Part shown: in pieces, positions 9,520 through 18,221 of the stretch
Layout: each line of letters begins with the position of its first letter
Numbering within the stretch: the stretch's first letter is position 1
Origin: Rossellomorea vietnamensis NBRC 101237
GTDB taxonomy: Bacteria; Bacillota; Bacilli; Bacillales; Bacillaceae_B
NCBI RefSeq assembly: GCF_001591825.1
Contig: NZ_BCVQ01000028.1
Location: 1 to 51,343 of the forward strand
Length of the DNA: 51,343 bases
Reading direction: 5' to 3'
Notes under the pieces: generated by a model
The model's database searches: none
Told to the model about the DNA's origin: nothing
What the model saw: the letters and a program-made list of their open reading frames with translations, nothing else
Made by a program: the position numbers and the translations under genes

Positions 9520-10995
9520 ATGAAAGAGTTGAAGGAGAGGTACCTGTACATCCTTGCAGCCGCAGTTCTTTACATTGCTGCGTTGGTTATTCCTAACTCG
9601 AAAATCGGGTTGGGTGTATCCCTGGTATTGGCTGTACTTGCTTTTATTAAGCCAAAAGACGGCTTACTGTCATTATTAATATATTTTCCTATGAGATCAT
9701 TCTTAACAGAAATCAACCCGGGCCTTAAGCTTGCCGGTGATATCATCATCATTGCCGTATTCTTACGAGTCCTTTGGAATCATAAGAAGAATATAAAATC
9801 ATTATTTCACTTTACACATTTTGAGTGGGGCTTCTTTGCCTTTATGCTGATTGGTACGGTAGCGGCGTTTCTAACGGGTGTACAGGTTGCAGCTATCGTG
9901 TTCCAAATCCGTGCATTCTTTATCACTTATCTGGTTTACTACTCCGTCAAACGCTTAGGCATTACAAAGGAAGATGTAGCAAGATTCCTTTGGGTGACGT
10001 TCACGGTTGCCATGATTTTGACCGTACAAGGTTTAGTAGAGAAATTATCTATTCGTAGTATGTTTATGCCTGAAACATGGGTAAACCGTCAGTTATCACC
10101 TAATAATGCAACACGTATTTATGGATTGATTAATAACCCGAATGTTTTGGCGGTGTATTTATCGATTGCATTGATGACTTCACTATACCTTTACCAAAAC
10201 GTTAGTAAACGTGGAACAAAAATCTTTTTGATGATCTCCATGGTCCTAATGACTGGAGTATGGACTCTTACCTACTCACGAGGAACATGGATTGGATTTG
10301 CCATTGGACTGGTGATTTATATCCTTCTGACACGTAATTGGAAGAGCATGAGCAGGATTGCTCTCATACTGATTGCGAGCGTGATCTTAATCAATATCCC
10401 GGTTGCGAAAGCTTCAAATTGGATAAAGAACACCGACTTTGGACAAATTGAACGTAATGGTCCTCCTGAGGAAGATCCGAATAGCGGCGGTGGCTCTACT
10501 GAAGGCAAACGATTAAAAGATACTTTTGAAAAGAGCACCTTAGAATTGAGTAAACAAACCGGCCGATTATTTATTGTTTTCAAGGGTTTTGAAATATTCA
10601 AGGACCACCCAGTTATCGGTACAGGATTTGCAACCTATGGTGATTCAGCCACTAAAAGTTATTCATCCCCTATTTATTCTGACTACGGGATAGATTATGA
10701 CATTTATTCAGATAATCAATACATTCAGGTTATTGTCCAAACAGGAGCGTTAGGTGTTATTGCTTTTGCCGTATTCCTACTAGGTATGTTATTTACTTTA
10801 TGGAAGATGAGAAAAAGCTCATTATTCGCTATCCCTTTGATTGGACTTTTAATCGGGATCTATTGGTGCGGATTCATTTATAACATTTGGGAAGATAAAA
10901 CATTCACTCTATATTTCTTTATGATGCTCGGATTCATTTTAAATGAAAAAGAATATAAGGAGAGAAATCGCAATGAAAGTATTACATCTCATTAG
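9520..10995 (+). CDS. O-antigen ligase/polymerase (Wzy-like) membrane protein
   Basis: A 491-aa protein with about eleven membrane segments and one long outside loop (about 300-385). The loop has the GFEIFKDHPVIGTGFATYG pattern of the O-antigen ligase/polymerase family (Wzy_C). TLTYSRGTWIGF precedes the loop as is usual. In such families the protein polymerises or ligates lipid-linked oligosaccharide outside the membrane; TuaE of teichuronic acid synthesis is a comparable bacillus protein. Its place between a TagA-type transferase and a GT4 enzyme suggests it polymerises the secondary wall polysaccharide. It starts at ATG 9520 with a GAGAGGG SD and overlaps the next gene by 23 bases. Confidence 0.8.
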   Translation: MKELKERYLYILAAAVLYIAALVIPNSKIGLGVSLVLAVLAFIKPKDGLLSLLIYFPMRSFLTEINPGLKLAGDIIIIAVFLRVLWNHKKNIKSLFHFTHFEWGFFAFMLIGTVAAFLTGVQVAAIVFQIRAFFITYLVYYSVKRLGITKEDVARFLWVTFTVAMILTVQGLVEKLSIRSMFMPETWVNRQLSPNNATRIYGLINNPNVLAVYLSIALMTSLYLYQNVSKRGTKIFLMISMVLMTGVWTLTYSRGTWIGFAIGLVIYILLTRNWKSMSRIALILIASVILINIPVAKASNWIKNTDFGQIERNGPPEEDPNSGGGSTEGKRLKDTFEKSTLELSKQTGRLFIVFKGFEIFKDHPVIGTGFATYGDSATKSYSSPIYSDYGIDYDIYSDNQYIQVIVQTGALGVIAFAVFLLGMLFTLWKMRKSSLFAIPLIGLLIGIYWCGFIYNIWEDKTFTLYFFMMLGFILNEKEYKERNRNESITSH

Positions 10996-12085
10996 CGGTG
11001 GGGAAACAGGTGGTTCAAAAAACCACCTGATTTCTTTATTGCAGCAATTTAATAAAGAAGAAGTCATTCTTGGTGTCTTTCAAGAAGGGAAATTATCGCG
11101 GGAAGCAAGGGAGTTTGGATTACCGGTAGTGCTATTTGGTCAAACCTCGCGCTATGACTTCTCCGTTCTAAAAAAAATCAAAACCCTCATTAAAGAACAA
11201 CAGGTTAACATCGTTCATACCCACGGGCCCCGCGCTAACTTATTTACATATTTTCTAAAAAAACAAGTCGATTTCAAATGGATCACCACTGTACATAGTG
11301 ATCCCTCTAAGGATTTCATTAAAGGCGGAGTGAAAGGGAAGGTATTCACCTGGCTGAATATGAAGGTTCTAAAAGAAATTGACTATTTTTTTGCCGTTTC
11401 AAACCGATTCAAGGAAATGCTCGTTCAATTCGGATTAGATTCAAACAAAATCTTTGTCATTTACAATAGCATTCCTTTCGATGGGGAATACATACAAAAG
11501 GTAACAAGAGATGAGATTGGATTAAATGAAACAGATTTCGTGATTATCATGGTCGCCAGGCTACATCCTATTAAAGGACATGAACTTGCGTTTGAATCCA
11601 TAAAGGAACTATCCCACCAAGGATACGATCAAGTGAAGTTATTACTGATTGGGGACGGACCTATCGAAACCGAATTAATGCAGAAGGTTGAACAGCTTCA
11701 ATTATCTGAAGAAATTACATTTTTAGGGTATCAAAAAGATGTACATTCCTACTTGGCACTATCCGATGTGAAACTGTTAGCGTCCTACAGTGAGAGTTTT
11801 CCGTTAGTCATTCTTGAATCTGCCAGGGCAGACACCCCTGTCATCTCTACGGATGTTGGAGGTGTGAAGGATCTGATCAGTGATGAACGTTTAGGCTGGG
11901 TTGTTCCCATTGGAGAGGCGAATGGAATGACAATGGCGATTAAGGAAGCAATGGAAGATAAGAAAAACGGTGAACTTAAGGAGAAAGCCTTTCAATTAAA
12001 GCAAAAGAGTATAGAGGAGTATTCATTACAGAGACTTTACGATGATACATATGGCACCTATTTAAAAATAAAAGATGAAATTTGA
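10973..12085 (+). CDS. GT4-family glycosyltransferase
   Basis: A 370-aa GT-B enzyme. The start MKVLHLISGGETGGSKNHL is typical of wall and capsule GT4 enzymes, HTHGPRANL belongs to the acceptor half, and the donor half has SFPLVILESARADTPVISTDVGGVKDLI. It should act at the inner face on the polymer of this operon; the sugar cannot be read. ATG 10973 is chosen because AAGGAGAG sits 8 bases upstream, inside the end of the polymerase gene, indicating translational coupling. An upstream in-frame ATG at 10943 lacks a ribosome site. It is the last gene of the wecC operon. Confidence 0.85.
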   Translation: MKVLHLISGGETGGSKNHLISLLQQFNKEEVILGVFQEGKLSREAREFGLPVVLFGQTSRYDFSVLKKIKTLIKEQQVNIVHTHGPRANLFTYFLKKQVDFKWITTVHSDPSKDFIKGGVKGKVFTWLNMKVLKEIDYFFAVSNRFKEMLVQFGLDSNKIFVIYNSIPFDGEYIQKVTRDEIGLNETDFVIIMVARLHPIKGHELAFESIKELSHQGYDQVKLLLIGDGPIETELMQKVEQLQLSEEITFLGYQKDVHSYLALSDVKLLASYSESFPLVILESARADTPVISTDVGGVKDLISDERLGWVVPIGEANGMTMAIKEAMEDKKNGELKEKAFQLKQKSIEEYSLQRLYDDTYGTYLKIKDEI

Positions 12086-12173
12086 AGTATATATTTTCAA
12101 TTAATATGGAATATAAGGTAAATTTAGGTATATAATAAATATTGTTGATTATCCTAAAGACCTACTTCCTCGT

Positions 12174-12258
12174 AAATTCAACCTTTTAATACATATTTAT
12201 CCTCATAAACCATTCCTAGCGAATAGGGAAAAAATATGTAAATAAAGGTTGAATTTTT
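12174..12258. repeat. Long imperfect inverted repeat, probable operon terminator
   Basis: A 25-base arm (12174-12198) and its near complement (12232-12256) differ at only a few positions. The 33-base loop has inner pairing (TTCC and GGGAA), and the right arm ends in TTTTT. It lies 88 bases after the wecC operon and about 75 bases before the S-layer promoter region, so it may end the upstream transcript. The rest of the 397-base gap (12086-12482) is AT-rich and noncoding. Confidence 0.6.
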
Positions 12259-12329
12259 CCATGTTTCTGCTAGAATAAGGATATGAGTTTGCTAATCTAT
12301 TAGTTTTTCGACGTTTTCTTTTCAAATAA

Positions 12330-12356
12330 TACAATATTATTAAAAAGTATGTCGAA
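12330..12356 (+). promoter_or_regulatory. Candidate S-layer gene promoter with Spo0A-like box
   Basis: TACAAT (12330-12335) is a reasonable -10; no good -35 is visible. TGTCGAA (12350-12356) follows 15 bases later. A leader of about 140 bases then runs to the start codon, with a direct repeat CTGGTGTTTT at 12385 and 12415 and a small AGTC/GACT hairpin. Confidence 0.4.
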
Positions 12357-12482
12357 ACATCTCTAGTAGTTTAGTAGTAGCTATCTGGTGTTTTAAAACT
12401 TCTAGTCTAATGGACTGGTGTTTTTACCTAGATTACCCAATTACCCAAAAACAACTACATACCCATAGGAGGAATATTTTAA

Positions 12483-15194
12483 ATGGCTTACAAATCAAAG
12501 TCTTATCGTAAGTTTTTAGCAACTGGAACTACAGCAGCTTTAGTTGCTTCAGCAATCGCACCTGCAGCATCTGCAGCAGATCACCCATTCACGGACGTTA
12601 ACACTAATTATGATGAGGCAGTTAGCTACCTATACAGCAACAATATCACTAAAGGTTACACTGAAACTACTTTCGGTACTTACATGAGCCTGACTCGTGG
12701 AAATGCTGCAGTAATCATTGCTAACGCTTTAGAACTTGACACTACTTCTGCTACTGACGCTGGTTTCGAAGACGTAAACAGCCGTGTTGCAGGTGCAGTA
12801 AACGCTCTTGTTGAAGCAGGAATCATGGACGGTTTCTCTGATACAGAATTCCGCCCTGATGTTGAACTTTCCCGTGGAGCGATGGCTAAAATCCTAGTTA
12901 ACGCTTACGACTTACAAGATCAATCAATGGATACTCCATTCACTGACTTGACTTCAACTTTCGGTTCTTACATCGAAGCTCTTTACGGCGCTGGAATCAC
13001 AACTGGTAAAACTGAAACTACTTTCGGTACAAACCAAGAGATCCTTCGTGGTGAGTTCGCAGTACTTCTTTACAAATCAATCAACTTTGAAGATGTGACT
13101 CCGGACGTTTCAACTGTAAAGTCTTCAAGCAGCACTGAGTTCACTGTGAACTTCGAAGAAGCAGTTGAAGAAGGCGTTAAAGTTGAAGACTTAAAACTAG
13201 ACGTAACAGTTGTACTAGATAACGGTACAGAAGTTACTCCAGAAGTAACTGGTGCTGAACTTTCTGAAGATCGCAAGTCAGTAACGATCATGCACAAAAA
13301 CAATGACCTTAACGGACTTAAAGGTCAAATCATTGTTAATGGAGTTGACGCTGAGTTTGATTACAGCCAACCTAAAGTTGCTTCTGTAATGGCTGTTAGC
13401 GGTAAAGAATTAGTTGTTAAGTTCAATCAAGCTGTTGATAAGACAGATGCTGAAGATTTGACTAATTACTCATTAACGGGTGTGGATTTCACCGGTACTA
13501 CCCCAGTTGTTTCTAAAGACGGTAAAACTGTAACGCTTACAGCTGAAAATGTAATTGATGTTACAAACGCTACTTTACAAATCGACTCTATCAAAACTAA
13601 AGCAGATACAAAAGTTTTAACTGAGAAATATGTAACTTTATTCAGTTATAAAGATACTGCAGCCCCAACTGTTGCGACTGTAGAAGCTAAAGGTACTCAA
13701 GCAGTTGTTACTTTCTCTGAAGCATTAGTAACTGCTGGAACTGTTAGTTTAGATGGATCCGTATTATCTGAAGGTACCGACTATGTTGTAAATGGAAAAA
13801 CATTAACTATTAAGAATCTTAAAGCAGAAAAATCTTACAAACTTGATGTTGTAGGAGCAAAAGATGCTGCTGACAATATGGCTGGTCAAACTACTGTAAA
13901 CTTCACAGTAGCTAAGGCAGATGTAGACAATTCAAAACCAACTGTTTCATCAGCTGTTACTGGTAATAAATTAACTCTTACTTTCTCTGAAGAAGTTACT
14001 CCTGGTAAAGTTACAATTGGTGGTACTGATGTTGCTTCTGACAAGCTAGTTGCTTCAGAAGATAAAATGACTTATACAGTTGATGTTCAAGATGCTGATT
14101 TCTTCTCCTCAGGTGTAACATTCTTTACAAAAGAAGTTGTTGTAAGTGGATTTACTGATGGTTCTAATACTATGGATGCAGCAAAATTCAATGCAACTTT
14201 CACAGCTGATAAGACTGCTCCTGGATTCGTTTCAGCATCAATCAAGACTGTTGGTAAAGATGCTCCAAACGACGTTTTATTGCTAACTTTTGATGACGTA
14301 GTGAAAAAAGGCGATCTTTCATCTGCAAAACTTGCAATCAAGTCAATTGATGGAATTTATCAGTCTAATAATACTGTTAACCTTTCTACAGCTAATGTAG
14401 CTTATGGTTATGATCTAGACGGTAAAGATGGTATCAAAGGAAGTGAACTTAACGTTTTAGCGATTACTGTTGATACTAAAGAAAAATCTTCATACTCATT
14501 TGAATTAGCTGGTAAAGTTGTAGCAGATGTTTATGGAAATACAGTAGCTGATACAGTATCTTTCTCAGCAGTTGCTCCTGAGTACACTACAACACCATCT
14601 ACAGATGCTAAGGACGTTACATTTACTGCAACTCCACAAGCGGATAACATGGCAATTACTTTAAATTTCAACAAATCAATGAGTGATTCAGCAGTAAATG
14701 CTTCTAACTACATGTTAGGTGGAAAATCATTACCAGCAGGAACTACTGTTAAGTTTGTTGATAACAGATCTAAAGTAGTTATCACTTTACCACAAGGATC
14801 TGTTACTGCTAATGGTGCCTACGCACTTGTAGGAACAAACCTGACTGATCAAAACGGAAATACCCTTGTAGGTGGAAAAGTTAATGTAAGCCTTACTCTT
14901 AAGGAAAACATCGTCCCAACTGCATCTAAAATTACTTTAGCAGACAGCAAAACATTCATGGTTGACTTCTCTGAATCAGTAAAAGCTGATACAGCTGTAA
15001 CTGGTGTTACCGTAAAAGTTAATAATGTAGCTTTAGCTTCTGGTAAATATACAGTATCTGTTGAGAATGGTGACCTCAAAGTTGTAACAACTGACAACCT
15101 TAAGACAACTGATTCTTTAACAGTAGAATTCAAGAACACTAACTTAGTTGATGCTAACGGAAATGCTGTAGCTAACAGCTCTATTTCTAAGTAA
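12483..15194 (+). CDS. Major S-layer protein (three SLH domains)
   Basis: A 903-aa surface protein, probably the crystalline S-layer subunit. The signal peptide ends in PAASAA (about residue 31). Three SLH repeats (about 32-205) each end in a TRG- or SRG-like motif. The rest is a chain of beta-rich, Ig-like segments with few aromatic residues and no cysteine, including repeats with D-T/K-x-A-P-T/G linkers. SLH domains bind the CsaB-pyruvylated polymer. The ribosome site AGGAGG, long leader, strong terminator and biased codon use fit very high expression. The nearby secA2-slaP pair probably exports it. There is no homolog-level proof that it is the main subunit, but length, position and composition fit. 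Confidence 0.85.
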   Translation: MAYKSKSYRKFLATGTTAALVASAIAPAASAADHPFTDVNTNYDEAVSYLYSNNITKGYTETTFGTYMSLTRGNAAVIIANALELDTTSATDAGFEDVNSRVAGAVNALVEAGIMDGFSDTEFRPDVELSRGAMAKILVNAYDLQDQSMDTPFTDLTSTFGSYIEALYGAGITTGKTETTFGTNQEILRGEFAVLLYKSINFEDVTPDVSTVKSSSSTEFTVNFEEAVEEGVKVEDLKLDVTVVLDNGTEVTPEVTGAELSEDRKSVTIMHKNNDLNGLKGQIIVNGVDAEFDYSQPKVASVMAVSGKELVVKFNQAVDKTDAEDLTNYSLTGVDFTGTTPVVSKDGKTVTLTAENVIDVTNATLQIDSIKTKADTKVLTEKYVTLFSYKDTAAPTVATVEAKGTQAVVTFSEALVTAGTVSLDGSVLSEGTDYVVNGKTLTIKNLKAEKSYKLDVVGAKDAADNMAGQTTVNFTVAKADVDNSKPTVSSAVTGNKLTLTFSEEVTPGKVTIGGTDVASDKLVASEDKMTYTVDVQDADFFSSGVTFFTKEVVVSGFTDGSNTMDAAKFNATFTADKTAPGFVSASIKTVGKDAPNDVLLLTFDDVVKKGDLSSAKLAIKSIDGIYQSNNTVNLSTANVAYGYDLDGKDGIKGSELNVLAITVDTKEKSSYSFELAGKVVADVYGNTVADTVSFSAVAPEYTTTPSTDAKDVTFTATPQADNMAITLNFNKSMSDSAVNASNYMLGGKSLPAGTTVKFVDNRSKVVITLPQGSVTANGAYALVGTNLTDQNGNTLVGGKVNVSLTLKENIVPTASKITLADSKTFMVDFSESVKADTAVTGVTVKVNNVALASGKYTVSVENGDLKVVTTDNLKTTDSLTVEFKNTNLVDANGNAVANSSISK

Positions 15195-15213
15195 GCTGTA
15201 ATCTAATTATTAT

Positions 15214-15250
15214 AAAAAACCTTGTAGAGAGTTTCTCTACAAGGTTTTTT
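15214..15250 (+). terminator. Strong terminator of the S-layer gene
   Basis: A perfect 17-bp stem (six A, CCTTGTAGAGA and the complement) with a three-base loop ends in six T, 20 bases after the stop codon. Confidence 0.92.
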
Positions 15251-15342
15251 ATGTGAAATTCTAAAATTAATAAGGTTAGATAAATTTTGCACGAGAAAAT
15301 TTGGTGGAAACAAGCCTTATTTTGCTCTTTCTTGGAATATTA

Positions 15343-15386
15343 TGTCGAAAGCATCATTGTATTTTACTAGTCTAAAAGTTTATACT
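15343..15386 (+). promoter_or_regulatory. Promoter region of the SLH phosphodiester glycosidase gene
   Basis: TTGTAT (15357-15362), 18 bases, then TATACT (15381-15386) is a plausible promoter. TGTCGAA (15343-15349) lies just upstream here, unlike the other envelope promoters in the window. A TAGTCTAA string is shared with the S-layer leader. Confidence 0.35.
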
Positions 15387-15429
15387 TTAGTAGGGAAAAC
15401 TTACTATAAATGTAAAGGGAGGAAATCTG

Positions 15430-18171
15430 TTGTTTTCCAAGCGTAGGATTTTTGCATCTTTTGTCATTTTGTTGTTGTTGCTTCAGAGTGTTTCGACATC
15501 TTCTGCTTTAGCTGCTACGAATATTGTAGATCAGTTTAAGGCATCATCCGGGGTTATATATAAGGATACTCGTATTACGTCAACGAGTGCCCAAGCCATT
15601 AAGTCTTTAGAAATGGATTTATCGGACCCCAATACAAAAGTGGAAGTGGGGGTACCCAATCCGCTGAATAAACTGGCACGAACCACATCGCAGGCAATTG
15701 CATTGACTACTGATCAACACCAGGTGATCGGAGCAATCAATGGTTCATTCTTTAATCAGGATCTGCTTCCAATGTACCTGATTTCATATCGAAATAAATT
15801 GGTGAATGCGGGAATTATCGCAACTGGCGAGGATCAATATGTAAATGAGCCAATTGCCTTTGGCATTGATGGCCAGGGTAAAGGAAAGATTGAACATTAT
15901 AATCTTGATTTATCGTTTGTACATAATGGAAATTCGTATTCAATCACTAGTACAAATAAAGAAAGATCATATGATAATTTGATATTGTATACACCGGATT
16001 TTCCTGGAGGTTATACCAATACCAACCCATATGGGATGGAAGTCGTAGTGAGTGGACTTGACTCCAAGCTGGATTTGGAATTCGGGTCCAAAGTAACGGG
16101 GAAAGTTCAGGCGATCCGTCGCCATGGGGATGGGACGAATACGAAGATACCATCTGATGGATTTGTGTTATCTGCTCATGGTGAAAGTTTAGAAGCTTTG
16201 AAGACCATGCAGATTGGAGATTCTATCAATCTATCCGTGGATATCGATTCACAATGGAAGAATTCAGATTTCATGTTAGCCGGTGGTCCACTTTTAGTTG
16301 AAAATGGACAAGTGGCCCTAAGCATGGATCCTAATAGCCCACGGGCGAGGGAACGTGCTCCGCGAACGGCTGTAGCGATTGACCGTTCAGGTGGAAAAGT
16401 ATATTTTGTCACCGTGGATGGACGACAATCAGGATATAGTACAGGTATGAGTTTGACTGAATTCGCTCAGCATCTAAAGAGTATGGGTGTAGACACGGCC
16501 CTAAATTTAGATGGTGGCGGTTCGACAACGATGGCTGCGCGCTTTCCGGGAGATACTCAGGTGAAGCTCGCGAACAAACCATCGGACGGTTTTGAAAGGT
16601 CGATATCTACTACACTGATGGCTGTCTCTACTGCTCCTAAGGGGATTCCTACTCAAATATATGCTGGTAAATCAGCTGAAGGAGCTTTATTAAAGGGAGC
16701 AAGCATCAAGGTGAACATGGACTATGTATTGGACCAATACTATAACCCGGTAACCGTTAGCAGTTCAAATACAAAGCTGATTGATTCTCAGAACCTGGGT
16801 AGTGTAAACGGATTAACCTTTACTGCTGATAAAGCAGGGCACGGGAATTTGACTGTGCAGTACGGAACGGCAACCAAATCCCTTCCGATTAAGATAGTGG
16901 ATGAGATTGGTAAATTAACCGTTGCACCAAGTACTGTTAAGCTAATGAGCGGACAACAAATTCAATTAAATGCAAGCGGATTGGATACAAACCAGTCACC
17001 GGTTATTATGAACAATGCTTCAGTTCAGTGGAAAGTATCAGGTGATATCGGGACAGTTTCTCCTAATGGTTTATTCACTGCAAAGAATGGAGAGGGAAGT
17101 GGATCTATCGTAGCTACTTACGGATCGACGAAAGTAACCGTTCCGGTGACCATTGGTGGGAATGTGGTTAAGGTCGATTCTCTGGATACGATTACTAACT
17201 GGTCGACTAGTAATGCAAGGGCAGCTTCAAGTATCTCTTCCACCACAATGCCTAAATATGAGGGATCTCAGGCATTAAAATGGGATTATCAATTCTCTAA
17301 ATCCCAAACTGGAACATCAGCGGTTTATCTGGATGCTAAGAATCCAGTGGATCTTGGGGGAGTGCCTGTAAAGCTTGGAATGCGTTTATTCGGAGATGGT
17401 AACCTTCAATGGGTAAGAGGAAAAGTAGTAGATGGAAATGGTACAGAACATACCGTCAATTTTACTGAGGAGAAGGGTCTTACATGGAACGGGTGGAAAT
17501 ATGTCTCAGCAGACATCAACTCTTCTTGGAAGGCTCCAATCAAGATAAAGCAGATTTATCTTGCTCAGCCATATGAGGAATTAAAGACCAGTGGAACGGT
17601 TTATGTTGATGAATTACAAGCTGTTTATAGCAGTAGCCATAAAGAGCCGCTGTTCAAAGATACAGGCTTGAACTACTGGGCGGAAACAGAAGTTAGCAGT
17701 CTAGTAGATAAAGGGATCATTAGTGGTTACCCTGATGGAAAATTCCAGCCAGCAACCACACTGAATCGTGTTCAAGCAGCGATTCTATTGGCGAGAGCGT
17801 TGGATTTAAATACAAGTTCACAAGTTGATCCTGGATTTACAGATGTTCCTTCTTCTTACCGTTTTTATAATGAAATTGCGGCTGTGGCGAATGCAGGCAT
17901 TATGAAAGGGAAAAAGGATGGAGAAATTTTTGATCCCTATACCAAGCTGACAAGAGCTGAAATGGCTGTAGTCCTGCAACGGGCATATAAACTTCCTCTT
18001 GGGGTTGATAACCCATTCAGTGATAATTATACTTCAAGCTTTGCGTACGACGCTGTAAAGGCATTAGCGGCAAGCGGAGTAACAGAAGGGTTTACGGACG
18101 GCACATTCAGACCTGCCAACCCAATATCAAGAACAGACTTTAGCGTATTCTTATATCGGGCATTAAAATAA
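15430..18171 (+). CDS. SLH-anchored phosphodiester glycosidase (NAGPA family)
   Basis: A 913-aa secreted protein. A signal peptide (to about residue 29) is followed by a phosphodiester glycosidase domain (NAGPA-like, about 60-400). The domain has the family core: INGSFF early, PRTAVAID, and LNLDGGGSTTM near its end. Known relatives cleave sugar-phosphodiester bonds, such as those of sugar-phosphate wall polymers. Bacterial Ig-like segments (about 405-570) and a jelly-roll-like part follow, then three C-terminal SLH repeats (about 735-913). It may remodel or turn over wall polymers on the S-layer surface. The start is TTG 15430, with GGGAGG 7 bases ahead. The substrate is unknown. Confidence 0.82.
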   Translation: MFSKRRIFASFVILLLLLQSVSTSSALAATNIVDQFKASSGVIYKDTRITSTSAQAIKSLEMDLSDPNTKVEVGVPNPLNKLARTTSQAIALTTDQHQVIGAINGSFFNQDLLPMYLISYRNKLVNAGIIATGEDQYVNEPIAFGIDGQGKGKIEHYNLDLSFVHNGNSYSITSTNKERSYDNLILYTPDFPGGYTNTNPYGMEVVVSGLDSKLDLEFGSKVTGKVQAIRRHGDGTNTKIPSDGFVLSAHGESLEALKTMQIGDSINLSVDIDSQWKNSDFMLAGGPLLVENGQVALSMDPNSPRARERAPRTAVAIDRSGGKVYFVTVDGRQSGYSTGMSLTEFAQHLKSMGVDTALNLDGGGSTTMAARFPGDTQVKLANKPSDGFERSISTTLMAVSTAPKGIPTQIYAGKSAEGALLKGASIKVNMDYVLDQYYNPVTVSSSNTKLIDSQNLGSVNGLTFTADKAGHGNLTVQYGTATKSLPIKIVDEIGKLTVAPSTVKLMSGQQIQLNASGLDTNQSPVIMNNASVQWKVSGDIGTVSPNGLFTAKNGEGSGSIVATYGSTKVTVPVTIGGNVVKVDSLDTITNWSTSNARAASSISSTTMPKYEGSQALKWDYQFSKSQTGTSAVYLDAKNPVDLGGVPVKLGMRLFGDGNLQWVRGKVVDGNGTEHTVNFTEEKGLTWNGWKYVSADINSSWKAPIKIKQIYLAQPYEELKTSGTVYVDELQAVYSSSHKEPLFKDTGLNYWAETEVSSLVDKGIISGYPDGKFQPATTLNRVQAAILLARALDLNTSSQVDPGFTDVPSSYRFYNEIAAVANAGIMKGKKDGEIFDPYTKLTRAEMAVVLQRAYKLPLGVDNPFSDNYTSSFAYDAVKALAASGVTEGFTDGTFRPANPISRTDFSVFLYRALK

Positions 18172-18174
18172 TAG

Positions 18175-18212
18175 AAAAAAAGCGATGGGGCATTTGCTCC
18201 ATCGCTTTTTTT
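18175..18212. terminator. Bidirectional terminator
   Basis: Seven A, GCGATGG, a short loop, CCATCGC and seven T form a near-perfect symmetric hairpin. It serves the convergent SLH glycosidase and SLH nucleotidase genes. Confidence 0.92.
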
Positions 18213-18221
18213 ATGTGATGA

